A DNA stretch of 64,000 nucleotides from positions 1 to 64,000 of the IMG/VR virus record IMGVR_UViG_3300034152_000419; one strand, given 5' to 3'. The position numbers and the translations under genes were made by a program. Positions 46,434 to 55,192 of the stretch are shown piece after piece. Position 1 is the first letter of the stretch, and the number at the start of each line of letters is the position of its first letter. Below the pieces are notes generated by a model that was not told the DNA's origin, did not search any database, and worked only from the letters and a program-made list of their open reading frames with translations. The stretch comes from a virus.

Positions 46434-47878
46434 TGAACCTCGATTGACCCGCCTGTCACCCCCGCACCATAGTCGAGAATCAGACGTCCGGTTTGAGTAT
46501 ATCTGAGATATTTGTCAGCATCTCCGACGACAGCTTGAACCGATGGATTTCGATCATATAAAATCCCCAGTCCCGCGATGTCCGGTCGTGTCCAGAATGT
46601 GACCGTCGCCGACCCTGCCCCATAATTTGTATCAGACGATCCGTGTGCATCGAGAGAAAACATGAGAGCAGATATGAACGAAAAGTCGAAAAGATCTTGA
46701 CCGTCGGAGTTTCCATTGTCGATCATGGAAACCGCCGCGACCCGGACCCCATAATTTTCACGGTGTCCGATTGCCTTGTTTCCCCTCGCCGCCCAGTCAG
46801 CATGAGGATTGATTCCCGGTGAACTATACGAGAGCGTATTGACCGGAAACGACTCCAATAAATACCAGTCGTTCCGTGTGAGTTCGGATTCCTTGAGCAG
46901 AGGATTGAAAGTTGAGTTCGGATATGAGACATCGTCCGCAGTTCCGATGACGTGATCCATATTCCACGCATTGACGAAACACGTGAGTCCGTTGTCGTGT
47001 GCATATTTCAAACGCCGATTTAACTCCTCCCGGTTCGTCCCGAAATCATATCCCGCACGATCAAAGAAAATACCATTGACGCCGAGCGTGACCCACTGAT
47101 CAATTTTTGAAATGACCGTGTCATAATCGAGATCGGTCTGAATATATCCGAAAAGAGTTGTCCGAGGATTGAGTTCTCGCAGTCGAGGGAGGATCACCGA
47201 CGTGTTCGCATAATCCCCATGACTCGGATCTTGAATCCCATCCCCGACGACCACGAGTTCATATTTCGCGAGGTCCTGTGCGACAAGTTCATTATTCCAT
47301 CCGTTATCCCCGAAATTGAAAGAATTGAGCCACCCATAATAAAACAGGAGATCCGGGGGACGTCTCCACAATGCCGCTTGAACCTGATCATCATGCCACC
47401 CGCCCGGATTGTGGATCGTTTCCAGATTGAGAATCCTTGCCGCATGATCCTCCGCCCATCCAGTCTCACCGAGGATCGGAGTGAATCCCGCGAGATATAA
47501 AGGATTATTCGGATCATTATATAATTCACGGAGGATCGCATTGAGATTGATCCAAAAAGCCGGACCCTTAATCCCAGTTGAGGGATCTGTCACTATGACC
47601 GGAAAAATCGTTTTTCTCGATCCCGCCGAGTCGATGATCGCCGAATCGTCATCGAATCTTTGTTTCAAAAAGACGAGACCCTCTTTCACATCGGTCAACC
47701 ATTGAGAGCCTGTCCCGACTTGAATATTCCCACTTTCAATTTCACTTTCAACATCGAGACTCTGACGGAATAGATCATATTCGTTTTGAGGGACGACATA
47801 TTGACGGTCCACCCCGATCAAACGTCCGATGTCATCAAAAGTGACGACCACTCCCGAAACATTTTTGAGAATCAGCAT
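46430..47878 (-). CDS. Tailspike with GH114/spherulin-4-like glycosidase barrel
   Basis: A 482-residue protein. The N-terminal ~150 residues form a virion-attachment part. From about residue 175 a TIM-barrel reads LLFYYGWLN, YELVVVGDGIQDPS, LFGYIQTDLDY, GVNGIFFDRAGYDFG and TCFVNAWNMDHV, the strand order of GH114/GH135 spherulin-4 type galactosaminidases with an Asp (FFDRAG) in catalytic position. It may degrade an amino-sugar capsule or exopolysaccharide during attachment. It sits in the fibre gene cluster. Confidence 0.7.
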   Translation of the reverse strand: MLILKNVSGVVVTFDDIGRLIGVDRQYVVPQNEYDLFRQSLDVESEIESGNIQVGTGSQWLTDVKEGLVFLKQRFDDDSAIIDSAGSRKTIFPVIVTDPSTGIKGPAFWINLNAILRELYNDPNNPLYLAGFTPILGETGWAEDHAARILNLETIHNPGGWHDDQVQAALWRRPPDLLFYYGWLNSFNFGDNGWNNELVAQDLAKYELVVVGDGIQDPSHGDYANTSVILPRLRELNPRTTLFGYIQTDLDYDTVISKIDQWVTLGVNGIFFDRAGYDFGTNREELNRRLKYAHDNGLTCFVNAWNMDHVIGTADDVSYPNSTFNPLLKESELTRNDWYLLESFPVNTLSYSSPGINPHADWAARGNKAIGHRENYGVRVAAVSMIDNGNSDGQDLFDFSFISALMFSLDAHGSSDTNYGAGSATVTFWTRPDIAGLGILYDRNPSVQAVVGDADKYLRYTQTGRLILDYGAGVTGGSIEVQ

Positions 47879-47881
47879 TTT

Positions 47882-49735
47882 TTATCCCCTCCACGCGACA
47901 ATAATTTGAATTATAGGATTTTCCGTGAACCGGACGTCACTGACATTTTCCTCAAGTCCTTGTGAATAAAACGTCGATTGAGAAAGCAAATTATTTGCCT
48001 CCGCCTCGATGTGTTCGGGAGTCGTTGCCGTCTTTTTGATTCTCAGTTCATCGAGAATGACATCCTCGATCCCTCGTGTGTCAGATCCAAGTCTCCGACA
48101 GATTCTCGCACCGACTCCCGTTTCGCCGACAATCGTCCCGGATGCACCATGATTGCCGATCTGAGACCCGTCCTGATAAATTCTTTTATTTTCTCCGTTC
48201 TTGTATCTTAAATGTGTTACATGCCACCCCGTCGAAACACCGACATCGTCATGTCGATTATATCCGCCAGTCAAAGTCAACCGAGAGTTGATTCTGACCG
48301 GATTCGATCCTCCATCGAGTCCGAACATTATTTGAGGATTGTTTGAGTCCGCGCCACGGTTGAAAAAACCCGCATCGTCTCCATGAGGGACCGAATAGAT
48401 ATTGAACAGAGCGAGGACCTGAACCTCTGACGCTCCGTTGAGATCCGTTGCGAGAGTTGCATCTGTAATGTCATAATAATCACCTCCCGCATTTGTGAAA
48501 TCGTGTGCCTTGCCGAATCGACCATCGACCCAGTCTGACGGGTCCATCCCGACCGCAGTCGCCTCATTTCCATTTTCGGTTGAGTCTGCGACAGAGTCGC
48601 CGGACCCCGTGATCTCCTCCTGAAAATGCCACACTGCAATATAATCAGACCACACAGTCGCCGGATCTGACGGATCACTTGCCGCAGACGAGTTCCCATA
48701 GTAAAGACGGATCGGAGTGTCCAGATCATGAGAAACCGTTGAGATTTTAACATGAGCGACCAGTTCCCCGGTTGACTGATCCCAGTAAACCCGCTCATAG
48801 GGGAGGACAGTCTCATCGTCCTCCGCGATAAATACCAGATCATATCCGTTCGCGAGTGCCTTTGTCAGATCGCCGTCTGTAATATCCACAGACAGGATGA
48901 AATCGGTGAGATCCGCAGTGCCGGGGATTTTTGTGTGATCGATTGTGAGTGTCTTTCGATAATTATAATCAAGATCCCACCACGAGGACGGTCCCCCGGA
49001 TTCATCGGTTGCAAATGTCTGCAATTTCGACGAGACCGTCAGATCGATATCAAGTCCTGAATTTTTATATTCAAAATTTGACAGATTAAATGTCAGGACA
49101 GGAGTCCCGTCATCCATGATCTGAAATTCTTTGTCAGTATATCCGCCAGTCGCCGAGGCAACAACCCCGACAATGGTTCCATCCCGGATCAGTGGATATC
49201 CGACACCCGCACCGAGAGCATCGCCGATCTTGAGATATCCGTTCTCAACCGATCCACCACGGTTGAAAACGAAAACCTCCCGATCAACCGAGAGCCATTT
49301 CGCGAAATCGTTATTCCAGATATACAAAAGACCGTTGCTCGTATTGTACCATCCGAGACCATCTGTCGGGGAGGACGGAGCAGTCGCCGAAATGACCCAC
49401 CCCTCATTGATTGCCGCGATGAGAGCATTGACCTCCGCTTGAGTGTACTTGTCGAGGTTCGTGATGTCCGCCTCGACATGAGTGTGAACGGTGTCCGCTT
49501 TCCCGTCGAGTGCATTTTGTAAATCGGTCTGATCCGACAGCGTTCCGACGATGTCACCCCAGTTGACCGAACTTGTCTCGAACCAGTATGAGAGCGAGTT
49601 CCATTCAGTGACACCGTCCCCGATCTTGATCTTTTTCGTGTCCTGCTCGATCCCGATCTCACCGTCCGCGAGGACCGGATTCACTGAGGTCCAGTCCGCC
49701 GCCGAGTCACGTCTGATCTGAATTTTATCAGCCAT
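47882..49735 (-). CDS. Tail fibre with DUF2341/LamG domains
   Basis: Starts at the ATG at 49735. The 617 residues begin IQIRRDSAADWTSVNPVL, the N-terminal attachment motif of many phage fibre and hyaluronidase proteins. A middle module (YIWNNDFAKWLSVDREVFVF) is shared with the next fibres. Then come a DUF2341-like part (WWDLDYNYRKTLTIDHTK) and a LamG/ConA-like sandwich (WHVTHLRYKNGENKRIYQDG). The C-terminus PIIQIIVAWRG matches the EIAWR ends of two neighbours. It probably binds cell-surface sugars. Confidence 0.75.
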   Translation of the reverse strand: MADKIQIRRDSAADWTSVNPVLADGEIGIEQDTKKIKIGDGVTEWNSLSYWFETSSVNWGDIVGTLSDQTDLQNALDGKADTVHTHVEADITNLDKYTQAEVNALIAAINEGWVISATAPSSPTDGLGWYNTSNGLLYIWNNDFAKWLSVDREVFVFNRGGSVENGYLKIGDALGAGVGYPLIRDGTIVGVVASATGGYTDKEFQIMDDGTPVLTFNLSNFEYKNSGLDIDLTVSSKLQTFATDESGGPSSWWDLDYNYRKTLTIDHTKIPGTADLTDFILSVDITDGDLTKALANGYDLVFIAEDDETVLPYERVYWDQSTGELVAHVKISTVSHDLDTPIRLYYGNSSAASDPSDPATVWSDYIAVWHFQEEITGSGDSVADSTENGNEATAVGMDPSDWVDGRFGKAHDFTNAGGDYYDITDATLATDLNGASEVQVLALFNIYSVPHGDDAGFFNRGADSNNPQIMFGLDGGSNPVRINSRLTLTGGYNRHDDVGVSTGWHVTHLRYKNGENKRIYQDGSQIGNHGASGTIVGETGVGARICRRLGSDTRGIEDVILDELRIKKTATTPEHIEAEANNLLSQSTFYSQGLEENVSDVRFTENPIIQIIVAWRG

Positions 49736-50078
49736 TTGCATCGCCTCCGTCAACTACTTGAGAGGGGAGATAGACACTGTCCGCGACACCCCCCTCGACG
49801 TTTCGATCTGCCGTGATCGATTCGTCCTGTCCGAGATCCTCCCATTCAGTTTGAACGTCAAGATGATCGAGAGCATCTGAGATCGAGAGATCCGAGGTTC
49901 CATCGTTAATCACGATCTGAGCCGCCGAAACACGAGTTTTCAAAGACTCAGATTGAGTGATATCGTCGAGAGAAAACAGTTCCGTGAGGTTCCGTTGCTC
50001 TCCTGCTTTCACGACGAGTCCGAGATCCTCAATTCCGATATCGGACCCGCCGGGATTTTTCGCGATGATCGTTGTCAT
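49728..50078 (-). CDS. Fibre-associated protein, 116 aa
   Basis: The first ~75 residues (IIAKNPGGSDIGIEDLGLVV, then IVINDGTSDLSISDALDHL) are paralogous to the start of the next fibre gene. The C-terminus is acidic and Gly-rich. It may be a small adaptor that shares an attachment domain with the large fibre. Confidence 0.65.
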   Translation of the reverse strand: MTTIIAKNPGGSDIGIEDLGLVVKAGEQRNLTELFSLDDITQSESLKTRVSAAQIVINDGTSDLSISDALDHLDVQTEWEDLGQDESITADRNVEGGVADSVYLPSQVVDGGDANG

Positions 50079-50081
50079 ATC

Positions 50082-51503
50082 TTACGGTCTCCACGCAATT
50101 TCGACCAGTGCGACGGGGGATCTAACATTTGCGACATTGTCAATGTAACACTGCAAAAAGTCTCCCGCAGAGAGATCAACATTCGCCGCCGCATTTTGAG
50201 CACCGACGACCGCAGAGAGTGACAATGTCAGGATGTCCGTTGCGACGTCGTTTTTTCGGACGTTGAAATCGACTGTCCCGGACGCATTGAGTTGACCGGA
50301 GATCCCGACAATCGTCGCATCACGGAGCATCCGCAGACCGGAGAGATTCGACTGAATGTCCCCTCCGTAGTGATTGAGATATTGATCTTTTGACCTGCCT
50401 TTTTTCCCGAACGCGACCATGACCCTTTGAACCGAGAGCCATTTTGCACGAGTCGCATCGTAAATGCAGAGAATCCCGGACTTGACCGCGAGTTGTCCGT
50501 CCGCGAGTCCTGTCGAGGGGAGAGATGCTTTCGGGACGATCTCAAAGGGAGCATTTGTCGCCGATCCCGTGTCAATTTTAACCGATCCGGCATCTGCATT
50601 GATGACCCGTCCGTTTCCCGCGCCTCCCTCGTCATAAGCCTCATCGAGAGTGTTTCCAGATATCGCGGAGATTGCCGAATATAGATTTCCGATCTCCGTG
50701 TCAATCTCACTGATCACCGACTCAAGGTCAGTCGTGCTCAAATAGGTATATGTCCCCTCGACATCAATCTCAGAGGCGTCATGTTTGCTCGCCCCTCCGT
50801 CAAGGTGTCCGCCGAAATCGACGTCGCCGATTTTTTTCCACGAGGCGGAGGTCGTGTCATAGATATATTGAGCCTGTTTGCCGTCCCCATCGTCGTTGAC
50901 GACGACTGCATCATTGTCAGAGTTGACCCCCTCCGCCGACCACGTTGAGCCGCCGAAAGTGTAAATCTCCTCATTTGCGTTCGCGAGGTTGATGACACGA
51001 TCACCCGTTGACGCCGCTCCGAGATCATCCCATGAAACACCATTATATTTATAATAGTGATTGTCATCGGTGTCCACGTAAACATCCCCGGTTTGTGCTC
51101 CTCCCGGAGGTGACGCCGAAATATCGAGGACACGATATTGAACCGGATCAAGCCACGTCGGGGACCCGAACGATGGAGCATTTTGAATATTGTCCCAGTC
51201 AACGGACGCCTGACCGGATGTTTGCAGTTGTGTCTTTGTGTAAAATGTCGCGAGCGTGTTTTGTTTCTGATCCAGTGTGAGGAAATTCACACCGTCCGCC
51301 GCAGAAAGATCCGAGGACCCGTCATTGACGACCAGATCCCCTGACTGAACCAGAGCACGGAGATCGTCGGATTCTGCGATTTCGGGAAAAGTGAATGAAT
51401 CTGAAAATGTGATCTGTGTTGCATCGAGGACTGTGATTCCGAGATCCTCAATCGCCTGATCACTTCCTGAACTGTTTTTGATTATCACTGTCCACATCGC
51501 CAT
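50082..51503 (-). CDS. Tail fibre protein, 473 aa
   Basis: The N-terminal module (VIIKNSSGSDQAIEDLGITV, LVVNDGSSDLSAADGVNFL) is shared with 49728-50078. The middle is a repetitive, strand-rich shaft (YVDTDDNHYYKYNGVSWDDLG). The C-terminal module (IYDATRAKWLSVQRVMVAF, RDATIVGISGQLN, ending VALVEIAWRP) is shared with two other fibres. Likely a trimeric receptor-binding fibre. Confidence 0.75.
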   Translation of the reverse strand: MAMWTVIIKNSSGSDQAIEDLGITVLDATQITFSDSFTFPEIAESDDLRALVQSGDLVVNDGSSDLSAADGVNFLTLDQKQNTLATFYTKTQLQTSGQASVDWDNIQNAPSFGSPTWLDPVQYRVLDISASPPGGAQTGDVYVDTDDNHYYKYNGVSWDDLGAASTGDRVINLANANEEIYTFGGSTWSAEGVNSDNDAVVVNDDGDGKQAQYIYDTTSASWKKIGDVDFGGHLDGGASKHDASEIDVEGTYTYLSTTDLESVISEIDTEIGNLYSAISAISGNTLDEAYDEGGAGNGRVINADAGSVKIDTGSATNAPFEIVPKASLPSTGLADGQLAVKSGILCIYDATRAKWLSVQRVMVAFGKKGRSKDQYLNHYGGDIQSNLSGLRMLRDATIVGISGQLNASGTVDFNVRKNDVATDILTLSLSAVVGAQNAAANVDLSAGDFLQCYIDNVANVRSPVALVEIAWRP

Positions 51504-51528
51504 TATTCAACCCTCCTCATATAATGTT

Positions 51529-51969
51529 TTAAATTCTCCACGCAATCTCCGCCGATATCACGGGATAATCGACCTCCCCCGATGTCATTTTCAACCGGAG
51601 CACGTCATCCTCGTTAATATCGACATCGGTGACAAAGACATCGCCACGTTCGCCGATCACCGAGAACTGATACACCATGACCTCGGACGGACTGCGAAAC
51701 ACGAGAATCTGAAATGTTCCACTTGCAGAGGACTTGAACTCGACTGTCACTCCTGTGATTGTGGCATCCCTTGGAATCCGATATCCGCAATTATTTGAAA
51801 CAACACCCCCGTCGATTTTCAGATATCGCGGAGGTCTGATTTTCTTGTGGTTCGCACCGAACAGAAAAACTTTTGTGTCACTGAGCCATTTATCCCGAAA
51901 ATCATCATAAAAATAAAGGACCCCGTCGTTTCCCTGCCTGAAATTTTGTGTGTGTAAGTCTCTGAGCAT
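51529..51969 (-). CDS. Short fibre-tip protein, 146 aa
   Basis: A stand-alone copy of the fibre C-terminal module: FYDDFRDKWLSDTKVFLFG, RDATITGVTVEF and the end YPVISAEIAWRI align with the C-termini of 50082-51503 and the middle/end of 47882-49735. It could be an alternative or accessory receptor-binding tip. Confidence 0.7.
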   Translation of the reverse strand: MLRDLHTQNFRQGNDGVLYFYDDFRDKWLSDTKVFLFGANHKKIRPPRYLKIDGGVVSNNCGYRIPRDATITGVTVEFKSSASGTFQILVFRSPSEVMVYQFSVIGERGDVFVTDVDINEDDVLRLKMTSGEVDYPVISAEIAWRI

Positions 51970-51978
51970 CGTTCCCCC

Positions 51979-51994
51979 GTGAACACGTGTGCAC
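51979..51994. repeat. Dispersed 16-bp dyad, copy 9 (one internal mismatch)
   Basis: GTGAACACGTGTGCAC: one base breaks the symmetry in the left arm. It is intergenic between 51994-52374 and the fibre gene 51529-51969. Confidence 0.8.
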
Positions 51995-52374
51995 TATTTT
52001 TGACCCGGAGGTTCCGCATGTCTGACATCGAGTCTTTCGATCTGCCTCTTGAGTTTTTCGTTCTCCTGTTTCAGTTCATCAATTCTCTTTTCTATCTTTA
52101 GATATTCAGACTCCGCGACTTTTCGGGATTCCGACGGAGTCGTGATCGACCTCAGACTCCCACTGAGAAACATGATCAGGATCGTGACTGCAACCGGGAT
52201 GAAACCCGCGACCAGACCCCACATTCCCGCCTTGACCTTGAGAATCGTCTGCTCGATCTCAAACTCCCGGAGTCTCGTACTGAGAGCCTCGATGCAACCG
52301 TTGAGTCTTTCAAGTTCAGACAGGACATGACGTCCCCATTCTGTCCACCCGTTCGTTTCCGGCATCTCATTCAA
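51994..52374 (-). CDS. Membrane protein with flanking coiled coils, 126 aa
   Basis: The N-terminal amphipathic part (EWGRHVLSELERLNGCIEALSTRL), a transmembrane helix (GLVAGFIPVAVTILIMFL) and a C-terminal coiled coil (YLKIEKRIDELKQENEKLKRQIERL) give the XhlA/holin-accessory style architecture. It may assist lysis or virion contact with the membrane. An imperfect 16-bp dyad overlaps its stop. Confidence 0.55.
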   Translation of the reverse strand: MNEMPETNGWTEWGRHVLSELERLNGCIEALSTRLREFEIEQTILKVKAGMWGLVAGFIPVAVTILIMFLSGSLRSITTPSESRKVAESEYLKIEKRIDELKQENEKLKRQIERLDVRHAEPPGQK

Positions 52375-52925
52375 TCCTCGTCCTCGAACCGTGCCTCGGT
52401 GACAATAGGTTTCGACCGGAGCAGTCCTCTCTCACTTTGCGGACAAGGCATATAAACACTTACGATATAACAGTCCTCGATAGCCTGAAAATTATGAGGT
52501 GTCTTTGACGGGACATAGATTGAACGACCCTGAGCGACAGTGTAAATTTTCGCCTGACCCCCCGGAGGACACATCTTGATTGATGCACTGCCTCGAACGA
52601 CGGAGATGTGTTGAATCTCTCCCTCATGGTAGTGAGTTTTGAGCCTGTGTCCCTTTGGAATCAATGACCTCTCGATTCTGAGAATCCCGTCAAAGTATAG
52701 AGGAAAAACCTGAATCTCGGACTGTTCTCCCCTGTCAGTCTGCATCGTATAGGATGACGGACCGATTGATGACCCCACAATCTCTGACGCCGGGACCCCC
52801 TTGAGTTGACTCGTCAACTCCCTGAGTTTTGTTAAATGCTCACTCGTCTGTCCCAGTTCACACGCGAGATCATCCGCCTTTTTTGACGGTTTCCTATGAA
52901 CAAGCATCTGAATTATATTTGACAT
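52371..52925 (-). CDS. Cupin-domain protein
   Basis: Starts at the ATG at 52925 after AGGAGTGAAA. The 184 residues hold an N-terminal helical part and a cupin barrel: HRLKTHYHEGEIQHISVVRGSA is motif 1 with HxH and Glu, and RSIYVPSKTPHNFQAI is motif 2 with His. Cupins in this setting are often sugar epimerases or isomerases such as WxcM/RmlC types. Last gene of the second carbohydrate island. Confidence 0.75.
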   Translation of the reverse strand: MSNIIQMLVHRKPSKKADDLACELGQTSEHLTKLRELTSQLKGVPASEIVGSSIGPSSYTMQTDRGEQSEIQVFPLYFDGILRIERSLIPKGHRLKTHYHEGEIQHISVVRGSASIKMCPPGGQAKIYTVAQGRSIYVPSKTPHNFQAIEDCYIVSVYMPCPQSERGLLRSKPIVTEARFEDED

Positions 52926-52945
52926 TTTCACTCCTCTCCCTCCAT

Positions 52946-53599
52946 TTAATTTTTCACAAAAACAAGCATCGCGAAAGTATAATTCAGATCATTCACCCTG
53001 ACAATGGGACGACCCACTCGCGGGATTTCCTTGTTCGACAAAAGTGTGAATCCACTTTGATTCGCAATCGTGACCATCTCTTTGAGTTCATTCCGGTCGA
53101 AAATAGTCCACGGGAGACCATTGAGTTCGGTTGTGTTTATCTTTTTTGACCAGTAATCAGTTGTAATAAAAAGCAGTCCCTCCCGTTTAATAAGTCTTTC
53201 GCAGATCTTGAAAAACTGATTGACAGCAATTCCGTGTTCAATCACCGAGACGCATGTGACGAACCGAAACATCTTGTCGCGAAAAGAGTTGTCCTCGAAC
53301 CTCCCCCTGAGAATCCGAGCGAAATTCTGTTTCTTGTCCTGCGTGAATTTCGAGACATCGTCATATCTATCAATCCCGAACATTCGTCGAAATCCCATCG
53401 CACGGAGCATCTTTAAAGTTGCGAGCATCCAACAACCGACATCGAGGATCGGAGCGTTTCGATGTCTCCCCTCAAGGATCTGATATAATTTCGACAGATC
53501 CCAGTTTTTCAATCTGTCCCGGTGAACTGGCAAATTTTTTGATTTCAAAAATCTGACAGCATCGTCAATCTCTTTTTTTGATCTCAGAATTTCGATCAT
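52946..53599 (-). CDS. SAM-dependent methyltransferase
   Basis: A 217-residue class I methyltransferase: APILDVGCWMLATL (motif I), MFGIDRYDD (motif II) and FVTCVSVIEHG (motif IV). GC-W replaces the more usual GC/GxG. It presumably methylates a sugar or lipid-linked glycan in the second island. Confidence 0.75.
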   Translation of the reverse strand: MIEILRSKKEIDDAVRFLKSKNLPVHRDRLKNWDLSKLYQILEGRHRNAPILDVGCWMLATLKMLRAMGFRRMFGIDRYDDVSKFTQDKKQNFARILRGRFEDNSFRDKMFRFVTCVSVIEHGIAVNQFFKICERLIKREGLLFITTDYWSKKINTTELNGLPWTIFDRNELKEMVTIANQSGFTLLSNKEIPRVGRPIVRVNDLNYTFAMLVFVKN

Positions 53600-54342
53600 C
53601 TCTCGAACCTCGATTTCAGTGGAAACAACTCAGTGATAACTTGAATCAGATCATCGTTGAGACCTTTGTCGTTGTGATTCATGAATTGAACGTGAGGTGA
53701 CAGTATTATCTCAAGGATCTCCCTCTGAGTCAATTTTTTACTGAAACCCGCGACCCATCCATCATGAATCTCCGCCTCCTGTCCGTCAAAAAAGTGATTG
53801 AAATATAACGTCTCCCAGTTGAAACCGTGTGACGTTCCATATCTCGTCACGATGTCAACATAAAAACTTTTGTGAACCAGTTTCGGGACGTGTGTTTCAT
53901 AATTATATATCCGATCCGTCTTTCCCTTGAGAGCCTGAACAGTTCTCCAAAAAAACGAGGTCCATCCCTTTTTCAGTCTCGTCGGGATCTCCGAGTCTGT
54001 GAGATCTGCGAGAGCATAATTCCGCGAGACCTCTTTGATCCCTGTCTTTTTCATGAGATAGAAATCATCGCACATATACAAAAACGGATCACTGACATCG
54101 TCCACAAAACACGCCTTGAGCAGTTTTTCCGAGATCAGACGGTTTCTTTGTTGTGCTCCCCCGACCCATCCTCTTTCAGGGATCAGATTCAGATCTCCCG
54201 ACCACTCAGGACGCCTCTCTCCGATGAGATAGACATTTCGCAGATCCTCAAAGTACTTGAACAGGGATCGGAGAGAATATTTCAACTCCTCCCCCCAGTA
54301 TGAGGTTGACCGACAATATGGATAAACTGCATCAATTTGCAT
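53596..54342 (-). CDS. Stealth/glycosyltransferase-like protein
   Basis: Starts at the ATG at 54342. The 248-residue protein begins DAVYPYCRSTSYWGEELKYSLRSLFKYF, followed by VYLIGERRPEW, and has LYMCDDFYLMKK, a DD(F) metal site like those in Stealth-type sugar-phosphotransferases and GT-A enzymes, then HVPKLVHKSF. It probably transfers a sugar or sugar phosphate. Confidence 0.65.
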   Translation of the reverse strand: MQIDAVYPYCRSTSYWGEELKYSLRSLFKYFEDLRNVYLIGERRPEWSGDLNLIPERGWVGGAQQRNRLISEKLLKACFVDDVSDPFLYMCDDFYLMKKTGIKEVSRNYALADLTDSEIPTRLKKGWTSFFWRTVQALKGKTDRIYNYETHVPKLVHKSFYVDIVTRYGTSHGFNWETLYFNHFFDGQEAEIHDGWVAGFSKKLTQREILEIILSPHVQFMNHNDKGLNDDLIQVITELFPLKSRFER

Positions 54343-55192
54343 CGATGAAAACCATCTCCTCGACCGTCGGTGACATCGAGTCGAGGACATCTTTGAATTT
54401 TCTCCTCTGAAACATAATCTCGGCATCGTTCATGCCGTAAGTGATCAGGAGGTCCTCTCCGTCTCTGACCAGACCACAAGGGAAAATATGCCATTTGCCG
54501 AACTCAATCGGAGTCTTTGAGTATTTCAAGATCTGAAACGGAGGTTCCGCAGAGAATAGCATCGCACCGACGAAATAAACCCGATTGATCGCCCGGAGAA
54601 AATGAGGTGTCGCTCTGTGTTTCGGCATCCATAAATGACTCTGAAATAAGCACAGATATCCCTCGTCAATTCTGATCGGAGATGTCCCCCCGTGCGCCCA
54701 TCCCCACACCCATTCGTTCATCCCCGGAGATCTCCACTGTTCACGAGTCTCCACATCAAAGACGATCTGAGGTGTGACCATGTAATGAGCCATTAAACGT
54801 CCGTTATATTCAAAAAATGTCCAGTTTTTCTCTGTGCGTTTGCCAGTCTTGACAATCTGTTTCCCGGAGACTTTCCTGACTGCGTTGACCTTGCAATATC
54901 CCATCTGAGCAAAAACAAAAGAGTTTCGTCCGGGAGGGGAGTCAACATAGGCGAGATATAACTGACCATTGAACCAAAAAAACCGAGGGTCCTCCGCCCC
55001 TTTGATCACCCTGAACTCTCTCCGAACTCTCAGAGTCCGCATATCGAGGGGTCCCATATAAATTGAACCACAGAGTCCCCAGTCGTCCTCGTCTTTGCGA
55101 TAGGCAATCCACATCCGATCTCCGACCTTTGCGAGTGTCGCATTGTAAGCACCTTTTGACAGACCGGGAGTGATGACTTTGTGCAATATCAC
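54332..55192 (-). CDS. GH130-type glycoside phosphorylase
   Basis: A 286-residue five-bladed propeller enzyme. The start is a GTG (55190-55192) that overlaps the upstream stop (GTGA) and has GGAGG seven bases before it; a longer frame would overlap by 76 bases. Motifs: EDPRFFWFNGQLYLAYV, KNWTFFEYNGRLMAHY, HGGTSPIRIDEGYLCLFQ and FPCGLVRDGEDLLITYGMNDAEI, matching GH130 mannoside phosphorylases with the catalytic Asp in EDPR. It would phosphorolyse or build mannose-type links. Unusual in a phage. Confidence 0.8.
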   Translation of the reverse strand: MILHKVITPGLSKGAYNATLAKVGDRMWIAYRKDEDDWGLCGSIYMGPLDMRTLRVRREFRVIKGAEDPRFFWFNGQLYLAYVDSPPGRNSFVFAQMGYCKVNAVRKVSGKQIVKTGKRTEKNWTFFEYNGRLMAHYMVTPQIVFDVETREQWRSPGMNEWVWGWAHGGTSPIRIDEGYLCLFQSHLWMPKHRATPHFLRAINRVYFVGAMLFSAEPPFQILKYSKTPIEFGKWHIFPCGLVRDGEDLLITYGMNDAEIMFQRRKFKDVLDSMSPTVEEMVFIDAN

